DNA of 8,944 nt from Nitrososphaerota archaeon. GTDB taxonomy: Archaea > Thermoproteota > Nitrososphaeria > Nitrososphaerales > UBA57. Positions 1 through 6,167 of this stretch are shown one piece after another (the stretch's first letter is position 1; every line of letters begins with the position of its first letter). The stretch is from contig NZOP01000013.1 of assembly GCA_002693165.1 (NCBI GenBank), positions 11,010-19,953 of the forward strand. The letters run 5' to 3'. A program made the translations under genes and the position numbers. The notes beneath the pieces are model-generated. The model searched no databases. It saw only the letters and a program-made list of their open reading frames with translations, and was not told the origin of the DNA.

Positions 1-1
1 A

Positions 2-214
2 TATGTAGTTGTTGCAGCAGCTTCAATAATTGCAAAATATATTCGAGATAAAGAAATTAAAAAAATTGAAACATTATATGGGAATATTGGCAGTGGATAT
101 CCTTCAGATCCTACTACAAGATTATTTTTACGGAGATGGTTACTAAAGAATGGAGAAATTCCAAATTATGCAAGAAAATCGTGGAAAACATGGATTAAGT
201 TACAACAAAAATAG
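2..214 (+). CDS. rnhB: Ribonuclease HII, C-terminal part (5' end outside window)
   Basis: This is the last 70 codons of a gene that enters from the left, ending with TAG at 212-214. RNase HII cleaves the RNA strand of RNA-DNA hybrids and removes single ribonucleotides from DNA. The visible part holds two family signatures: the block AASIIAKYIRDKEI near the start, matching the conserved ASI-x-AK-x-x-RD motif of type 2 RNases H, and GSGYPSDPTTRLFL about 20 residues later, matching the GSGYPSDP-x-T motif typical of archaeal and other RNase HII enzymes. The basic tail (KSWKTWIKLQQK) is the normal end of the protein. The acidic catalytic residues of the N-terminal half lie upstream of the window, so activity cannot be judged. 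It converges on the fibrillarin gene with 24 bases between the two stop codons. Confidence 0.88.
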   Translation, partial: YVVVAAASIIAKYIRDKEIKKIETLYGNIGSGYPSDPTTRLFLRRWLLKNGEIPNYARKSWKTWIKLQQK

Positions 215-238
215 AAGATTATATAAATAAAGATAGTA
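206..238 (-). terminator. Possible T-rich terminator of the nop5-fibrillarin operon
   Basis: Read on the minus strand, the bases just after the fibrillarin stop are pyrimidine- and T-rich and end in a run TTTTTG inside the 3' end of rnhB. Archaeal transcription commonly ends at oligo-T tracts without a hairpin, and I see no convincing hairpin here. The call rests on base composition and position between two convergent genes only. Confidence 0.25.
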
Positions 239-919
239 TCAATTCATAATTGCCGATACTAATGCATGGTCCTTATCAAATGGATGAAGATTAATCATCT
301 GATTAATACTAAAATTATTTGACTCGAGTTTAGAAATTTCTTCTTTATAGATTTGTTGAGGAGATTTAGTTACATCAATACTTCGTGATTTAATTACTAA
401 TAGCAATTGCCCTCCAAGATTAAGAAATCTTCTACAATTTTTAATAGCGATATCTGTTTGATCTGGTTGAGCAATATCACAATAAACACTATCAATTTTA
501 CGAAAAATACTAGTATATGCATGAATATTTCTAGCATCTTCAATAATGGGTATAACATTATCACGTAATGTTGCAACATTATCAATAAAATCTCGTGCAA
601 CTCGCGAGGAGATTTCAACACAGAATAATAAACCAGACTTATCAACTATATCAGAAACATGAGAAGGAGTAGTTCCAGTTGATGAACCTAAATAAAGAAC
701 TGAAGAACCAGCGTGAAAAGGAATATTTGCCAATCCATTAATAATAGAAGCAGAAAGCTTACTTCGAAAAGGATCCCAGACTCGAAATTCAACAGTTCCT
801 AATAGTTGTAAATGTTCTCCATAAACATTATTACCTGGAACATAATTTTTAGTAGCTAATTTCTCCTTTCCATCAACAGTAATCCAAGAAATATTATCTG
901 TAAGTACGTCTTTTTCCAC
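239..919 (-). CDS. flpA: Fibrillarin-like rRNA/tRNA 2'-O-methyltransferase
   Basis: Fibrillarin is the SAM-dependent methyltransferase of the box C/D sRNP; it 2'-O-methylates rRNA and tRNA at sites chosen by guide RNAs and is held in place by Nop5. The 226-residue product has the usual archaeal length. Seen in order: an N-terminal segment with ELATKN-like and YGEHL-like blocks (KLATKNYVPG, VYGEHL), the RVWDPFRSKL-x-A block, SAM-binding motif I (VLYLGSSTGTTPSHVSDI, about residues 74-91), the acidic VEISSR strand, YCDIAQPDQ (about 146-154, with the conserved Asp), and KSRSIDVTK (about 177-185), ending with the HPFDKDHAL block. I chose the GTG at 919-917 because a strong GGAGGG site (minus strand, 931-926) lies 6 bases before it and the product then has family length. 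The open frame continues 85 codons further upstream, but that part lies inside nop5 and reads as low-complexity out-of-frame sequence. The start overlaps the nop5 3' end by 26 bases, so the two are probably translationally coupled. Confidence 0.93.
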   Translation of the reverse strand: MEKDVLTDNISWITVDGKEKLATKNYVPGNNVYGEHLQLLGTVEFRVWDPFRSKLSASIINGLANIPFHAGSSVLYLGSSTGTTPSHVSDIVDKSGLLFCVEISSRVARDFIDNVATLRDNVIPIIEDARNIHAYTSIFRKIDSVYCDIAQPDQTDIAIKNCRRFLNLGGQLLLVIKSRSIDVTKSPQQIYKEEISKLESNNFSINQMINLHPFDKDHALVSAIMN

Positions 920-2129
920 GCAAGTCCCTCCGTTTGTTTTTATTATGTCGTTTATTATTAATTCTTTTACCAGAACCGCTAGAGGGCGAAGAGTACTTAG
1001 CTTGGATTTCGGCAAGTCTTTTGTCAAGAGAATAATCAACATCGTCGGCTTTCGTTCCTCTAAATGCATCAATTCGTGTAGCAATAGCAATTTTTCCCGA
1101 CAAAGAACGAGCAATTTTACCACGTTGCCATTTCGGACTAGAATGAACTTTATCATGTTGAAAGATGAGTCCATGTTTAGGAGGTCGTGTTCCGCTTTTC
1201 AGAGAACGAAACAATGCTTTTTCAGCACCAAGAACTTGAATAGTACTTGAAGGCAATCGTGCCAATTTTAACAAACTACCAGATTTTGCTATTAATCTAG
1301 CTCCAATTGTTTCTCCAGCAATAGAACTTAAATTTGGTGCAAGTTTATTCATTGAAGTGTTAATATAAGTAGATAATTTAGCTCGTACTTTAATTTGACT
1401 AGTAATACTATCAGACAATGTAGAAATCATAAGAAGATCATTAGAAGTAATGTCTCCTCCATTAGAAGTTTCGGCAGCTTGTAAAATTGCATTTATTTTA
1501 TTTTCTGAGAAATTAAAAGATTTAAAATGTTCTTCAGTTAGATCATCACGAGCTAAACATAAAGAAACAAATTTAAAATATACTTCACTATCCTTAATAA
1601 TATTATTAAGTTCAGGAAAATGTAAACCGTACCATTCATTAATGCGAGACATTAGTATATTGATCGCTTTGTCGATTTCATCGAGTGAATTAATTCCTTC
1701 AATTATTTGTAAATCATCTTTTCCAGAAAAAGTACTAATCTGCTGTTTAGAATAATTTAACGAGAAATTCCTTAGAAATGCTTGAATATCTTCTTGTGAA
1801 GAAAAAAAACCAGAAGAGAGAAATAATGAATTGATTTCAGACATATCATAATCAGAATAATGTACATCTATGGAAGTAGATTTACCAATAAAATTGAGTA
1901 GAGATTCGTCACTAACTTCAAGAGAACTAGTAACAAAATTAGGTAGATTATTAACAAATTGAGTGACTTCGTCGTCAAATATACCATTTTTTATGTCAGA
2001 ATAGATTTTTAATTCATTACCCTCAAGAAACCTAATAGTAGAAACAATACCGTCAGTGTCATTTAAGAGAATCAATCCAGGTTCAGTAAGAAGTAATTTA
2101 AACGTCAAAGTATTCAAAATATAAAACAA
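894..2129 (-). CDS. nop5: Nop5/Nop56/Prp31-family C/D sRNP scaffold protein
   Basis: Nop5 is the scaffold of the archaeal box C/D sRNP: its N-terminal domain binds fibrillarin, a central coiled coil dimerises, and the C-terminal NOP domain binds L7Ae and guide RNA. In this 411-residue reading the N-terminal domain covers about 1-120 and is weakly conserved. The NOSIC-type block RINEWYGLHFPEL lies at about 162-174. The coiled coil follows, then the NOP domain from about 265, with the diagnostic GAEKALFRSLKSGTRPPKHG (301-320) and LIFQH. It ends in a Lys/Arg-rich tail (about 388-411), as in other family members. The stop TAA is at 896-894, inside the fibrillarin gene. The start is uncertain. The frame opens at TTG 2129-2127, with further TTG codons at 2117-2115 and 2108-2106; no ATG or Shine-Dalgarno site fits. 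The only nearby ATG (2133-2131) is out of frame and hits a stop after 11 codons. Alignment-style reading (LLLTEPGLILLND resembling the usual first strand) favours a start close to 2108. Confidence 0.92.
   Translation of the reverse strand: MFYILNTLTFKLLLTEPGLILLNDTDGIVSTIRFLEGNELKIYSDIKNGIFDDEVTQFVNNLPNFVTSSLEVSDESLLNFIGKSTSIDVHYSDYDMSEINSLFLSSGFFSSQEDIQAFLRNFSLNYSKQQISTFSGKDDLQIIEGINSLDEIDKAINILMSRINEWYGLHFPELNNIIKDSEVYFKFVSLCLARDDLTEEHFKSFNFSENKINAILQAAETSNGGDITSNDLLMISTLSDSITSQIKVRAKLSTYINTSMNKLAPNLSSIAGETIGARLIAKSGSLLKLARLPSSTIQVLGAEKALFRSLKSGTRPPKHGLIFQHDKVHSSPKWQRGKIARSLSGKIAIATRIDAFRGTKADDVDYSLDKRLAEIQAKYSSPSSGSGKRINNKRHNKNKRRDLRGKRRTYR
926..931 (-). promoter_or_regulatory. Shine-Dalgarno site for fibrillarin
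   Basis: The minus strand reads GGAGGG here, 6 bases before the GTG start at 919-917. It lies inside the nop5 coding region, where the same bases encode part of the basic Nop5 tail. It decides the fibrillarin start. It is the only strong ribosome binding site I found in the window; the other starts lack one. Confidence 0.75.
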
Positions 2130-2170
2130 ACATTCTTAAAGTTTCTGAATAAAAGACAAAATATCATTAG

Positions 2171-2184
2171 ATTTTTAAATAGCT
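2171..2184. promoter_or_regulatory. Bidirectional TATA-like element between nop5 and S30e
   Basis: The short divergent gap holds the nearly self-complementary AT box ATTTTTAAATAGC, flanked by less AT-pure sequence. On the plus strand its centre is about 25 bases before the S30e ATG, the standard archaeal TATA-to-start-site spacing, which predicts a leaderless S30e mRNA. On the minus strand the same box (TATTTAAAAAT) would put a start near base 2150, about 20 bases before the first possible nop5 start. Promoter use in the minus direction is less sure, because other AT boxes (around 2136-2142 and 2147-2155) could serve. Confidence 0.5.
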
Positions 2185-2201
2185 AAGGTATTTAGTTTAA
2201 T

Positions 2202-2381
2202 ATGCCAACTCACGGTTCACTAACTAAAGCAGGAAAAGTAAGAGGTCAAACCCCAAAAATCGAGGGTAAAGTAAGAGTAGGTAGAAGTCCAAGACTAAAA
2301 TCAAAAAGATCATTTAAAACAAGAATTATTTTAGGTAGAACAGTGGGTCAAAAATGGGATGCAAGACCAAGAATAAGGTAA
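2202..2381 (+). CDS. rps30e: 30S ribosomal protein S30e
   Basis: This 59-residue, strongly basic protein starts MPTHGSLTKAGKVRGQTPKI and ends VGQKWDARPRIR before TAA at 2379-2381. The HGSLTRAGKVR-QTPK-like beginning and the many Lys/Arg residues are the signature of S30e, a small-subunit protein shared by eukaryotes (as the ribosomal part of the FAU product) and several archaeal groups, and absent from bacteria. There is no ubiquitin-like N-terminal fusion, as expected in archaea. The ATG is 25 bases after a TATA-like box with no Shine-Dalgarno site, so the mRNA is probably leaderless. It diverges from nop5, placing ribosome and rRNA-modification genes back to back. Confidence 0.93.
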   Translation: MPTHGSLTKAGKVRGQTPKIEGKVRVGRSPRLKSKRSFKTRIILGRTVGQKWDARPRIR

Positions 2382-2410
2382 TATAATAGAACTTTAAATC
2401 TCATAACATA

Positions 2411-2431
2411 TATTTTATAAATCTATTTTAT
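2411..2431 (+). promoter_or_regulatory. Candidate promoter for the membrane-protein/lysS pair
   Basis: The 68-base gap after S30e is AT-rich and contains TTTATAAATC (about 2414-2423) and then TATTTTATC. The first is centred about 32 bases, and the second about 23 bases, before the ATG at 2450, so a short-leader or leaderless transcript is likely. With the first box the predicted start falls near the ATG TAA start-stop pair at 2442-2447. Assignment is by motif and spacing only. Confidence 0.4.
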
Positions 2432-2449
2432 CAATAAAATAATGTAAAA

Positions 2450-3046
2450 ATGAATAAACAAATTGTAGTAATTGGTCTCATAATTAGTATATTCGGAGCA
2501 TATTTATTTTCAGTTTCTTCAGTAACAGTATTATCAGAATTCGATAATATCCCAGTTAATAGTTTTATAACTTATTATGCAAATGTAACAACATACCCAT
2601 TACCATTTATAGATTATAGATTAGAATTAACAAATAATATAAAAGGACCAGAATATGTAGATGGAGAACTAATTGAAGGAGACATAATACACTTATTTCT
2701 TTTTGACCCTGAAAACTATGATATTTTTAAAAGATGTGGAGGTGTACGATCAGGAGACGCAATGTGTAGAGAATGGGAACCAATAGTAGAAAGATACAAT
2801 GTAACGGGAACTTATAAAAAACTATTAGATCCAGAATCAGAACAAATAACAGCAGTAGTTTGGAATAAAGATAAAACAAAAATTGTTCAAAATTCAATAT
2901 CTATAAGATTAGAATCAAGCTACTCTGGACTAGCAGTACTGACTCTCATAATTGGATTATTAGTATTTTATATTGGACTGTCATCAGAAACAAAAATCAA
3001 GCAAAAAAAGATTATTAAAAAGACAAACAACGTTAGGAATAAATGA
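2450..3046 (+). CDS. Small two-helix membrane protein of unknown function
   Basis: I do not recognise this 198-residue protein. It has one hydrophobic helix at each end (about residues 5-25, rich in I/V/L/F, and about 160-177, LAVLTLIIGLLVFYIGL) and a polar domain of about 130 residues between. Basic residues before the first helix and the Lys-rich tail after the second (KIKQKKIIKK) suggest both ends face the cytoplasm and the central domain faces outward. That domain has two Cys residues (C96 and C106) that could form a disulfide and two N-glycosylation sequons, N45-V-T and N117-V-T. The first helix could alternatively be a signal peptide. ATG 2450 is the first start after an AT-rich promoter-like stretch. 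The TGA at 3044-3046 is 7 bases before lysS, so the two are probably co-transcribed. It may be a lineage-specific envelope protein; no function is claimed. Confidence 0.75.
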   Translation: MNKQIVVIGLIISIFGAYLFSVSSVTVLSEFDNIPVNSFITYYANVTTYPLPFIDYRLELTNNIKGPEYVDGELIEGDIIHLFLFDPENYDIFKRCGGVRSGDAMCREWEPIVERYNVTGTYKKLLDPESEQITAVVWNKDKTKIVQNSISIRLESSYSGLAVLTLIIGLLVFYIGLSSETKIKQKKIIKKTNNVRNK

Positions 3047-3053
3047 ACAACAG

Positions 3054-4637
3054 ATGAAGACTATTGGCAAAGGAACTTGGATTGATAAATTAACAAATGA
3101 TATAATTGAAAGAGAATTAAAACTATCAAGGAATATAAATAAAATCAATGTAGAAAGTGGGCTTGGCGCATCAGGAATTCCTCATATTGGAAGTTTAGGC
3201 GATGCAGTGAGAGCATACGGAGTAAAAATGGCATTAGAAGACAGAGGACATGATTCAGAACTAATAGCATATTCAGATGACATGGATGGATTAAGAAAGA
3301 TTCCAGAAGGATTTCCAGAAACATTAAGAGATGAATTAGGTAAACCTGTATCATCGATAGATGATCCGTTTGGATGTCATTCCTCATATGGGGAACATAT
3401 GAGTTCATTATTACTAGATGGTTTAGATAAACTCAACATAGAATATACATTTAAAAGTGCAACAAAAATTTACCAAGAAGGTACATTAAGCGAACAAACA
3501 AGTACGATATTAAAAAATTCAGAAATAATAGGTAAAAAGATTGCAGAAATAACTGGACAAACAAAGTTCGAGAAATTATTGCCGTATTACCCAGTATGTG
3601 ATAGCTGTAAAAAGATATACGTGACTGTGCCGACAGAATTTGACCAAGAGAAAGACATCATTTATTATATCTGTAAAGATGTCGAAATAGGAGGAAATTT
3701 AATCAAAGGATGTAAACATGAAGGGAAAACAAGTTTATCAGATGGGAAGGGAAAATTAGGCTGGAAAGTTGAGTTTGCTGCTAGATGGTCTGCATTGGAT
3801 ATAAGATTCGAGGCATATGGAAAAGATATAGAGGATTCTGTCAAAATAAATGATTGGATATCTGGAAATGTTCTAGATCATGCTCATCCATTTCATGTAA
3901 GATATGAAATGTTTTTAGACAAATCAGGTAAGAAGATTTCTAAATCGATTGGAAATGTTTTGACGCCACAGAAATGGCTTGAATATGGAACGCCTGCGTC
4001 ATTGTTATTACTTATGTTTAAGAGAATAACAGGAGCCAGAACATTATCTGTTGAAGATATTCCGACTTATATGGACGAAGTAGATGTAGTAGAGGATATT
4101 TATTTCAATAAAATTATGTCCGAAAATAAAGACAAAACTATTAGAATGAAGGGATTATATGAATATGTCAATCATTTAAACCCGCCAAAAAAAGAATCAA
4201 TTCATCTCCCATATAGACTATTAGTAGAATTAGCTGAGATAGCACCTGAAGATAATTCTATTGAATATATATCAAAGAAACTGGTCGAATATCAATATGT
4301 GAAGGAAATTGATGATAACATATTACATAGAATTAAATTAGGAATAAACTGGGCTAGAGACTTTAAAGCTGATACGATGGGAAATGTGGATGTGTTAGAC
4401 GAACATAAGAAACCATTATTAGAAATTGTTAAGTTATTGGAGAAAAACTCAGATCCTGATGTTATTCAAAATGAGATATTTGAGATAGCAAAATCAAATG
4501 ACATGAAACCAAGGATGTTGTTTCAACTAATATACCAAATACTTCTAGGCAGTAATAAAGGCCCCCGACTGGGAAAATACATAATAGATGCCGATAAATC
4601 TAAAATAATTAAAAAAATTAAGTCAGTAATAGAGTAA
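3054..4637 (+). CDS. lysS: Lysyl-tRNA synthetase, class I
   Basis: It charges tRNA-Lys with lysine using ATP in the cytoplasm. This is the class I form, found in most archaea and few bacteria, and unrelated to the class II enzyme of most bacteria and eukaryotes. The 527-residue protein opens MKTIGKGTWIDKLTNDII and carries the class I ATP-binding signatures: VESGLGASGIPHIGSLGD with HIGS at about 44-47 (HIGH motif) and SGKKISKSIGN with KISKS at about 294-298 (KMSKS motif). DPFGCHSSYGEHM and FEAYGKD are further class I LysRS blocks. Cys182, Cys185, Cys207 and Cys220, with His222, could form a zinc-binding knuckle as in relatives. The C-terminal part is the helical anticodon-binding region. I chose ATG 3054 because the frame upstream (from 2973) overlaps the membrane-protein gene and reads as unlike the family. 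No clear Shine-Dalgarno site precedes it. Confidence 0.94.
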   Translation: MKTIGKGTWIDKLTNDIIERELKLSRNINKINVESGLGASGIPHIGSLGDAVRAYGVKMALEDRGHDSELIAYSDDMDGLRKIPEGFPETLRDELGKPVSSIDDPFGCHSSYGEHMSSLLLDGLDKLNIEYTFKSATKIYQEGTLSEQTSTILKNSEIIGKKIAEITGQTKFEKLLPYYPVCDSCKKIYVTVPTEFDQEKDIIYYICKDVEIGGNLIKGCKHEGKTSLSDGKGKLGWKVEFAARWSALDIRFEAYGKDIEDSVKINDWISGNVLDHAHPFHVRYEMFLDKSGKKISKSIGNVLTPQKWLEYGTPASLLLLMFKRITGARTLSVEDIPTYMDEVDVVEDIYFNKIMSENKDKTIRMKGLYEYVNHLNPPKKESIHLPYRLLVELAEIAPEDNSIEYISKKLVEYQYVKEIDDNILHRIKLGINWARDFKADTMGNVDVLDEHKKPLLEIVKLLEKNSDPDVIQNEIFEIAKSNDMKPRMLFQLIYQILLGSNKGPRLGKYIIDADKSKIIKKIKSVIE

Positions 4638-4640
4638 TGG

Positions 4641-4649
4641 TTTAATTTA
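4641..4649 (+). promoter_or_regulatory. Candidate TATA box for the methyltransferase-deacetylase pair
   Basis: TTTAATTTA follows the lysS stop directly and is centred about 33 bases before the TTG at 4678. This predicts a start site near 4670 and a leader of a few bases. A second AT box (ATTATAAG, about 4656-4663) is too close to the TTG for normal spacing. Weak evidence. Confidence 0.3.
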
Positions 4650-4677
4650 TGAGAAATTATAAGCAGAGTGATTAAAA

Positions 4678-5430
4678 TTGGTAAGAGCGCAAAATTCTAG
4701 TAATGCATTAAATAACAGACTATCTGCACATGCAAATTATGCAAAATTTGAAATAAATGACTGGATAATTCCGAAATTAGAAATTAAAGAAGATGACCAA
4801 GTATTAGATATAGCATGTGGAAATGGAAAACAACTGATTCCAATAAGTGAAACGATTAATGAAAAGGGATCAATCATAGGATTAGACATATCAAAAGATC
4901 TTCTAAATGAAATTGAATCTAATGTAGAAAGAAATAATGTATTTTTAAAAAATGGAAGTATGGAAAACATAGGTAATGAATTTGAAAATGCTAAATTTGA
5001 TTTAATTTTATGTTGTTTTGGTTTATATTATTCAAAAGATTATAAAAAAACAATTACAGACATATATGATAAATTAAAAGAAGGAGGTAGATGTTTCGTT
5101 TGTGGTCCAATCAAGAGAAATAATAAAGAATTAACCGATATACATGAAACTTTTGAAAAGCTTCCTGAAGAATATAATATGCATAATAATTTTATGGAGA
5201 CAGAGGCCTTACCGTATTTTGAAACACTATTTGGAGAAGTAAAAACAGATATTTTTGAGAACCCTGTCACATTTCCTAGTAAAGATGAATTATTAAGATA
5301 CTGGAAATCATATACATTGTTTGAAAAAGAAGAACAGAATAAATTTGAAAAAGCAATAGAAGACATATTCGCAAGAGAAAATAAGTTTATAACAAAAAAA
5401 GTGGTAATGGGAATATCAGCTAGGAAATGA
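4678..5430 (+). CDS. Class I SAM-dependent methyltransferase
   Basis: The 250-residue product has a Rossmann-type methyltransferase fold of the Methyltransf_11/25 kind. SAM-binding motif I is VLDIACGNGKQL (about 42-53), the acidic end of strand 2 is IIGLDIS (about 66-72), motif IV is KFDLILCCFGLYYSKD (about 106-121), and LKEGGRCFVCGP (about 133-144) is the post-motif strand. The C-terminal third is substrate-binding sequence that I cannot assign. Substrate is not readable. Since it overlaps the PIG-L deacetylase gene by 4 bases (ATGA, 5427-5430) and lies upstream of sugar genes, a sugar or aminosugar substrate is a reasonable inference; small-molecule or quinone methylation is an alternative. 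The start is a TTG with no Shine-Dalgarno site: the next in-frame ATG is deep in the domain (M95) and stops close the frame just upstream. Confidence 0.82.
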   Translation: MVRAQNSSNALNNRLSAHANYAKFEINDWIIPKLEIKEDDQVLDIACGNGKQLIPISETINEKGSIIGLDISKDLLNEIESNVERNNVFLKNGSMENIGNEFENAKFDLILCCFGLYYSKDYKKTITDIYDKLKEGGRCFVCGPIKRNNKELTDIHETFEKLPEEYNMHNNFMETEALPYFETLFGEVKTDIFENPVTFPSKDELLRYWKSYTLFEKEEQNKFEKAIEDIFARENKFITKKVVMGISARK

Positions 5431-6125
5431 CAATAAATTACAAGAACAAAAAATTATTAGTTATTGCCCCTCATCCTGATGATGAAGTCCTTGGATGTGG
5501 AGGTTTAATTTCAAAGATTAAAGCAGGAGGCGGAAAAGTTCATGTTTTATGTTTTACAGTGGGAAATATCAAACAATATGGAGGAACTAGTAACTCCGAG
5601 AAAAGAATACTAGAAATGAAGAAAGTAATGAGATATCTGAAAGTAGATTCATTTGATTTAGCATGGGCAGGTGACGAATATCATCTTAAACTCGACAAAG
5701 TTCCACAAAAGGATTTAATAAACACTATTGAGAAGGGAGATGTTTCGTTATCAACGGTAAAGCCAGACATAATAGCAATTCCTTTCATAGGTTCGACAAA
5801 TCAAGATCATGTTGCGGTTGCCAAGGCAAGTTTTACAGCATGTAGACCTGTTAAAAATAATGAGAAAGACATTACAAAAATAGTATTATCGTATGAACAA
5901 CCTGAGACAAATTGGACTAGAAAAAGATTTCATCCTAATTTTTATGTTGATATATCAAAAGAATTGAAAAAGAAAATCAATGCATTATCTTTGTATTCAT
6001 CTCAAGTAAGAAGTAAGAACCACCCCAGAACTCCAAGAGTAATTGAAAATATAGCAAAGCTTAGAGGTACCGAAATAGGTGTAAAATATGCCGAAGCATA
6101 TGAATGTCATAGATTGATAATTTAA
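5427..6125 (+). CDS. PIG-L/LmbE-family N-acetylglucosaminyl deacetylase
   Basis: Family members are zinc enzymes that remove acetyl groups from N-acetylglucosamine in GlcNAc-PI, mycothiol or bacillithiol precursors, antibiotics and glycans. The 232-residue protein has the hallmark APHPDDE at 14-20 (zinc ligands His16 and Asp19; Asp18 the likely catalytic base) followed by VLGCGG, and the third ligand in NQDHVAV (His128). The C-terminal part contains LYSSQVRSKNHPRTPRVIE and a closing RGTEIGVKYAEAYECHR block, matching the usual SQ and G-x-x-YAE-x-F ends of the family. All metal ligands are present, so it should be active. The ATG at 5427 overlaps the methyltransferase stop (ATGA), indicating translational coupling. 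The actual substrate is unknown; a nucleotide-linked or lipid-linked GlcNAc is inferred from the neighbouring epimerase and glycosyltransferases. Confidence 0.9.
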   Translation: MTINYKNKKLLVIAPHPDDEVLGCGGLISKIKAGGGKVHVLCFTVGNIKQYGGTSNSEKRILEMKKVMRYLKVDSFDLAWAGDEYHLKLDKVPQKDLINTIEKGDVSLSTVKPDIIAIPFIGSTNQDHVAVAKASFTACRPVKNNEKDITKIVLSYEQPETNWTRKRFHPNFYVDISKELKKKINALSLYSSQVRSKNHPRTPRVIENIAKLRGTEIGVKYAEAYECHRLII

Positions 6126-6136
6126 TTAGAAAAGAA

Positions 6137-6143
6137 TTTATTA
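6137..6143 (+). promoter_or_regulatory. Candidate TATA box for the epimerase gene
   Basis: TTTATTA lies in the 42-base gap after the deacetylase stop, centred about 28 bases before the ATG at 6168. The spacing fits an archaeal promoter giving a leaderless or almost leaderless mRNA, but such AT boxes are common in this composition. Confidence 0.3.
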
Positions 6144-6167
6144 TGTATGAAGAAGTAGAGTAATAAA

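Noticed and set aside
397..645. Minus-strand 82-codon frame inside fibrillarin
   Set aside because: Hydrophobic Ile/Leu-rich reading in a shifted frame of fibrillarin; it looks membrane-like only because AT-rich coding DNA gives Ile/Leu/Phe codons.
920..1174. 85-codon upstream extension of the fibrillarin frame
   Set aside because: It lies wholly inside nop5 in another frame, is Leu/Lys-rich without family similarity, and the GTG with a strong Shine-Dalgarno site gives the normal protein length.
945..1755. Two plus-strand open frames (945-1250 and 1450-1755)
   Set aside because: Both are antisense to the well-supported nop5 gene, show no domain motif and have Ser-rich or low-complexity reading typical of shadows.
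2130..2201. Possible box C/D guide RNA next to nop5
   Set aside because: I looked for RTGATGA and CTGA boxes because of the neighbouring C/D proteins. One CTGA occurs (2144-2147), but there is no matching C box or C'/D' pair at proper spacing.
2973..3053. 27-codon N-terminal extension of lysS
   Set aside because: It overlaps the membrane-protein gene in another frame and reads as Lys/Gln-rich sequence unlike any LysRS; ATG 3054 gives the expected start.
3145..3408. Minus-strand frame opposite lysS
   Set aside because: Antisense to the strongly conserved HIGH-motif region of lysS with no recognisable protein features.
4649..4675. Eight-codon ORF (ATG to TAA) before the methyltransferase
   Set aside because: Too short to support, no ribosome site, and probably lies mostly upstream of the predicted transcript start.
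4737..5366. Minus-strand frames opposite the methyltransferase (4737-4970, 5040-5366)
   Set aside because: Ser/Phe/Leu-rich mirror readings of the Asn/Lys/Glu-rich methyltransferase; no motifs.
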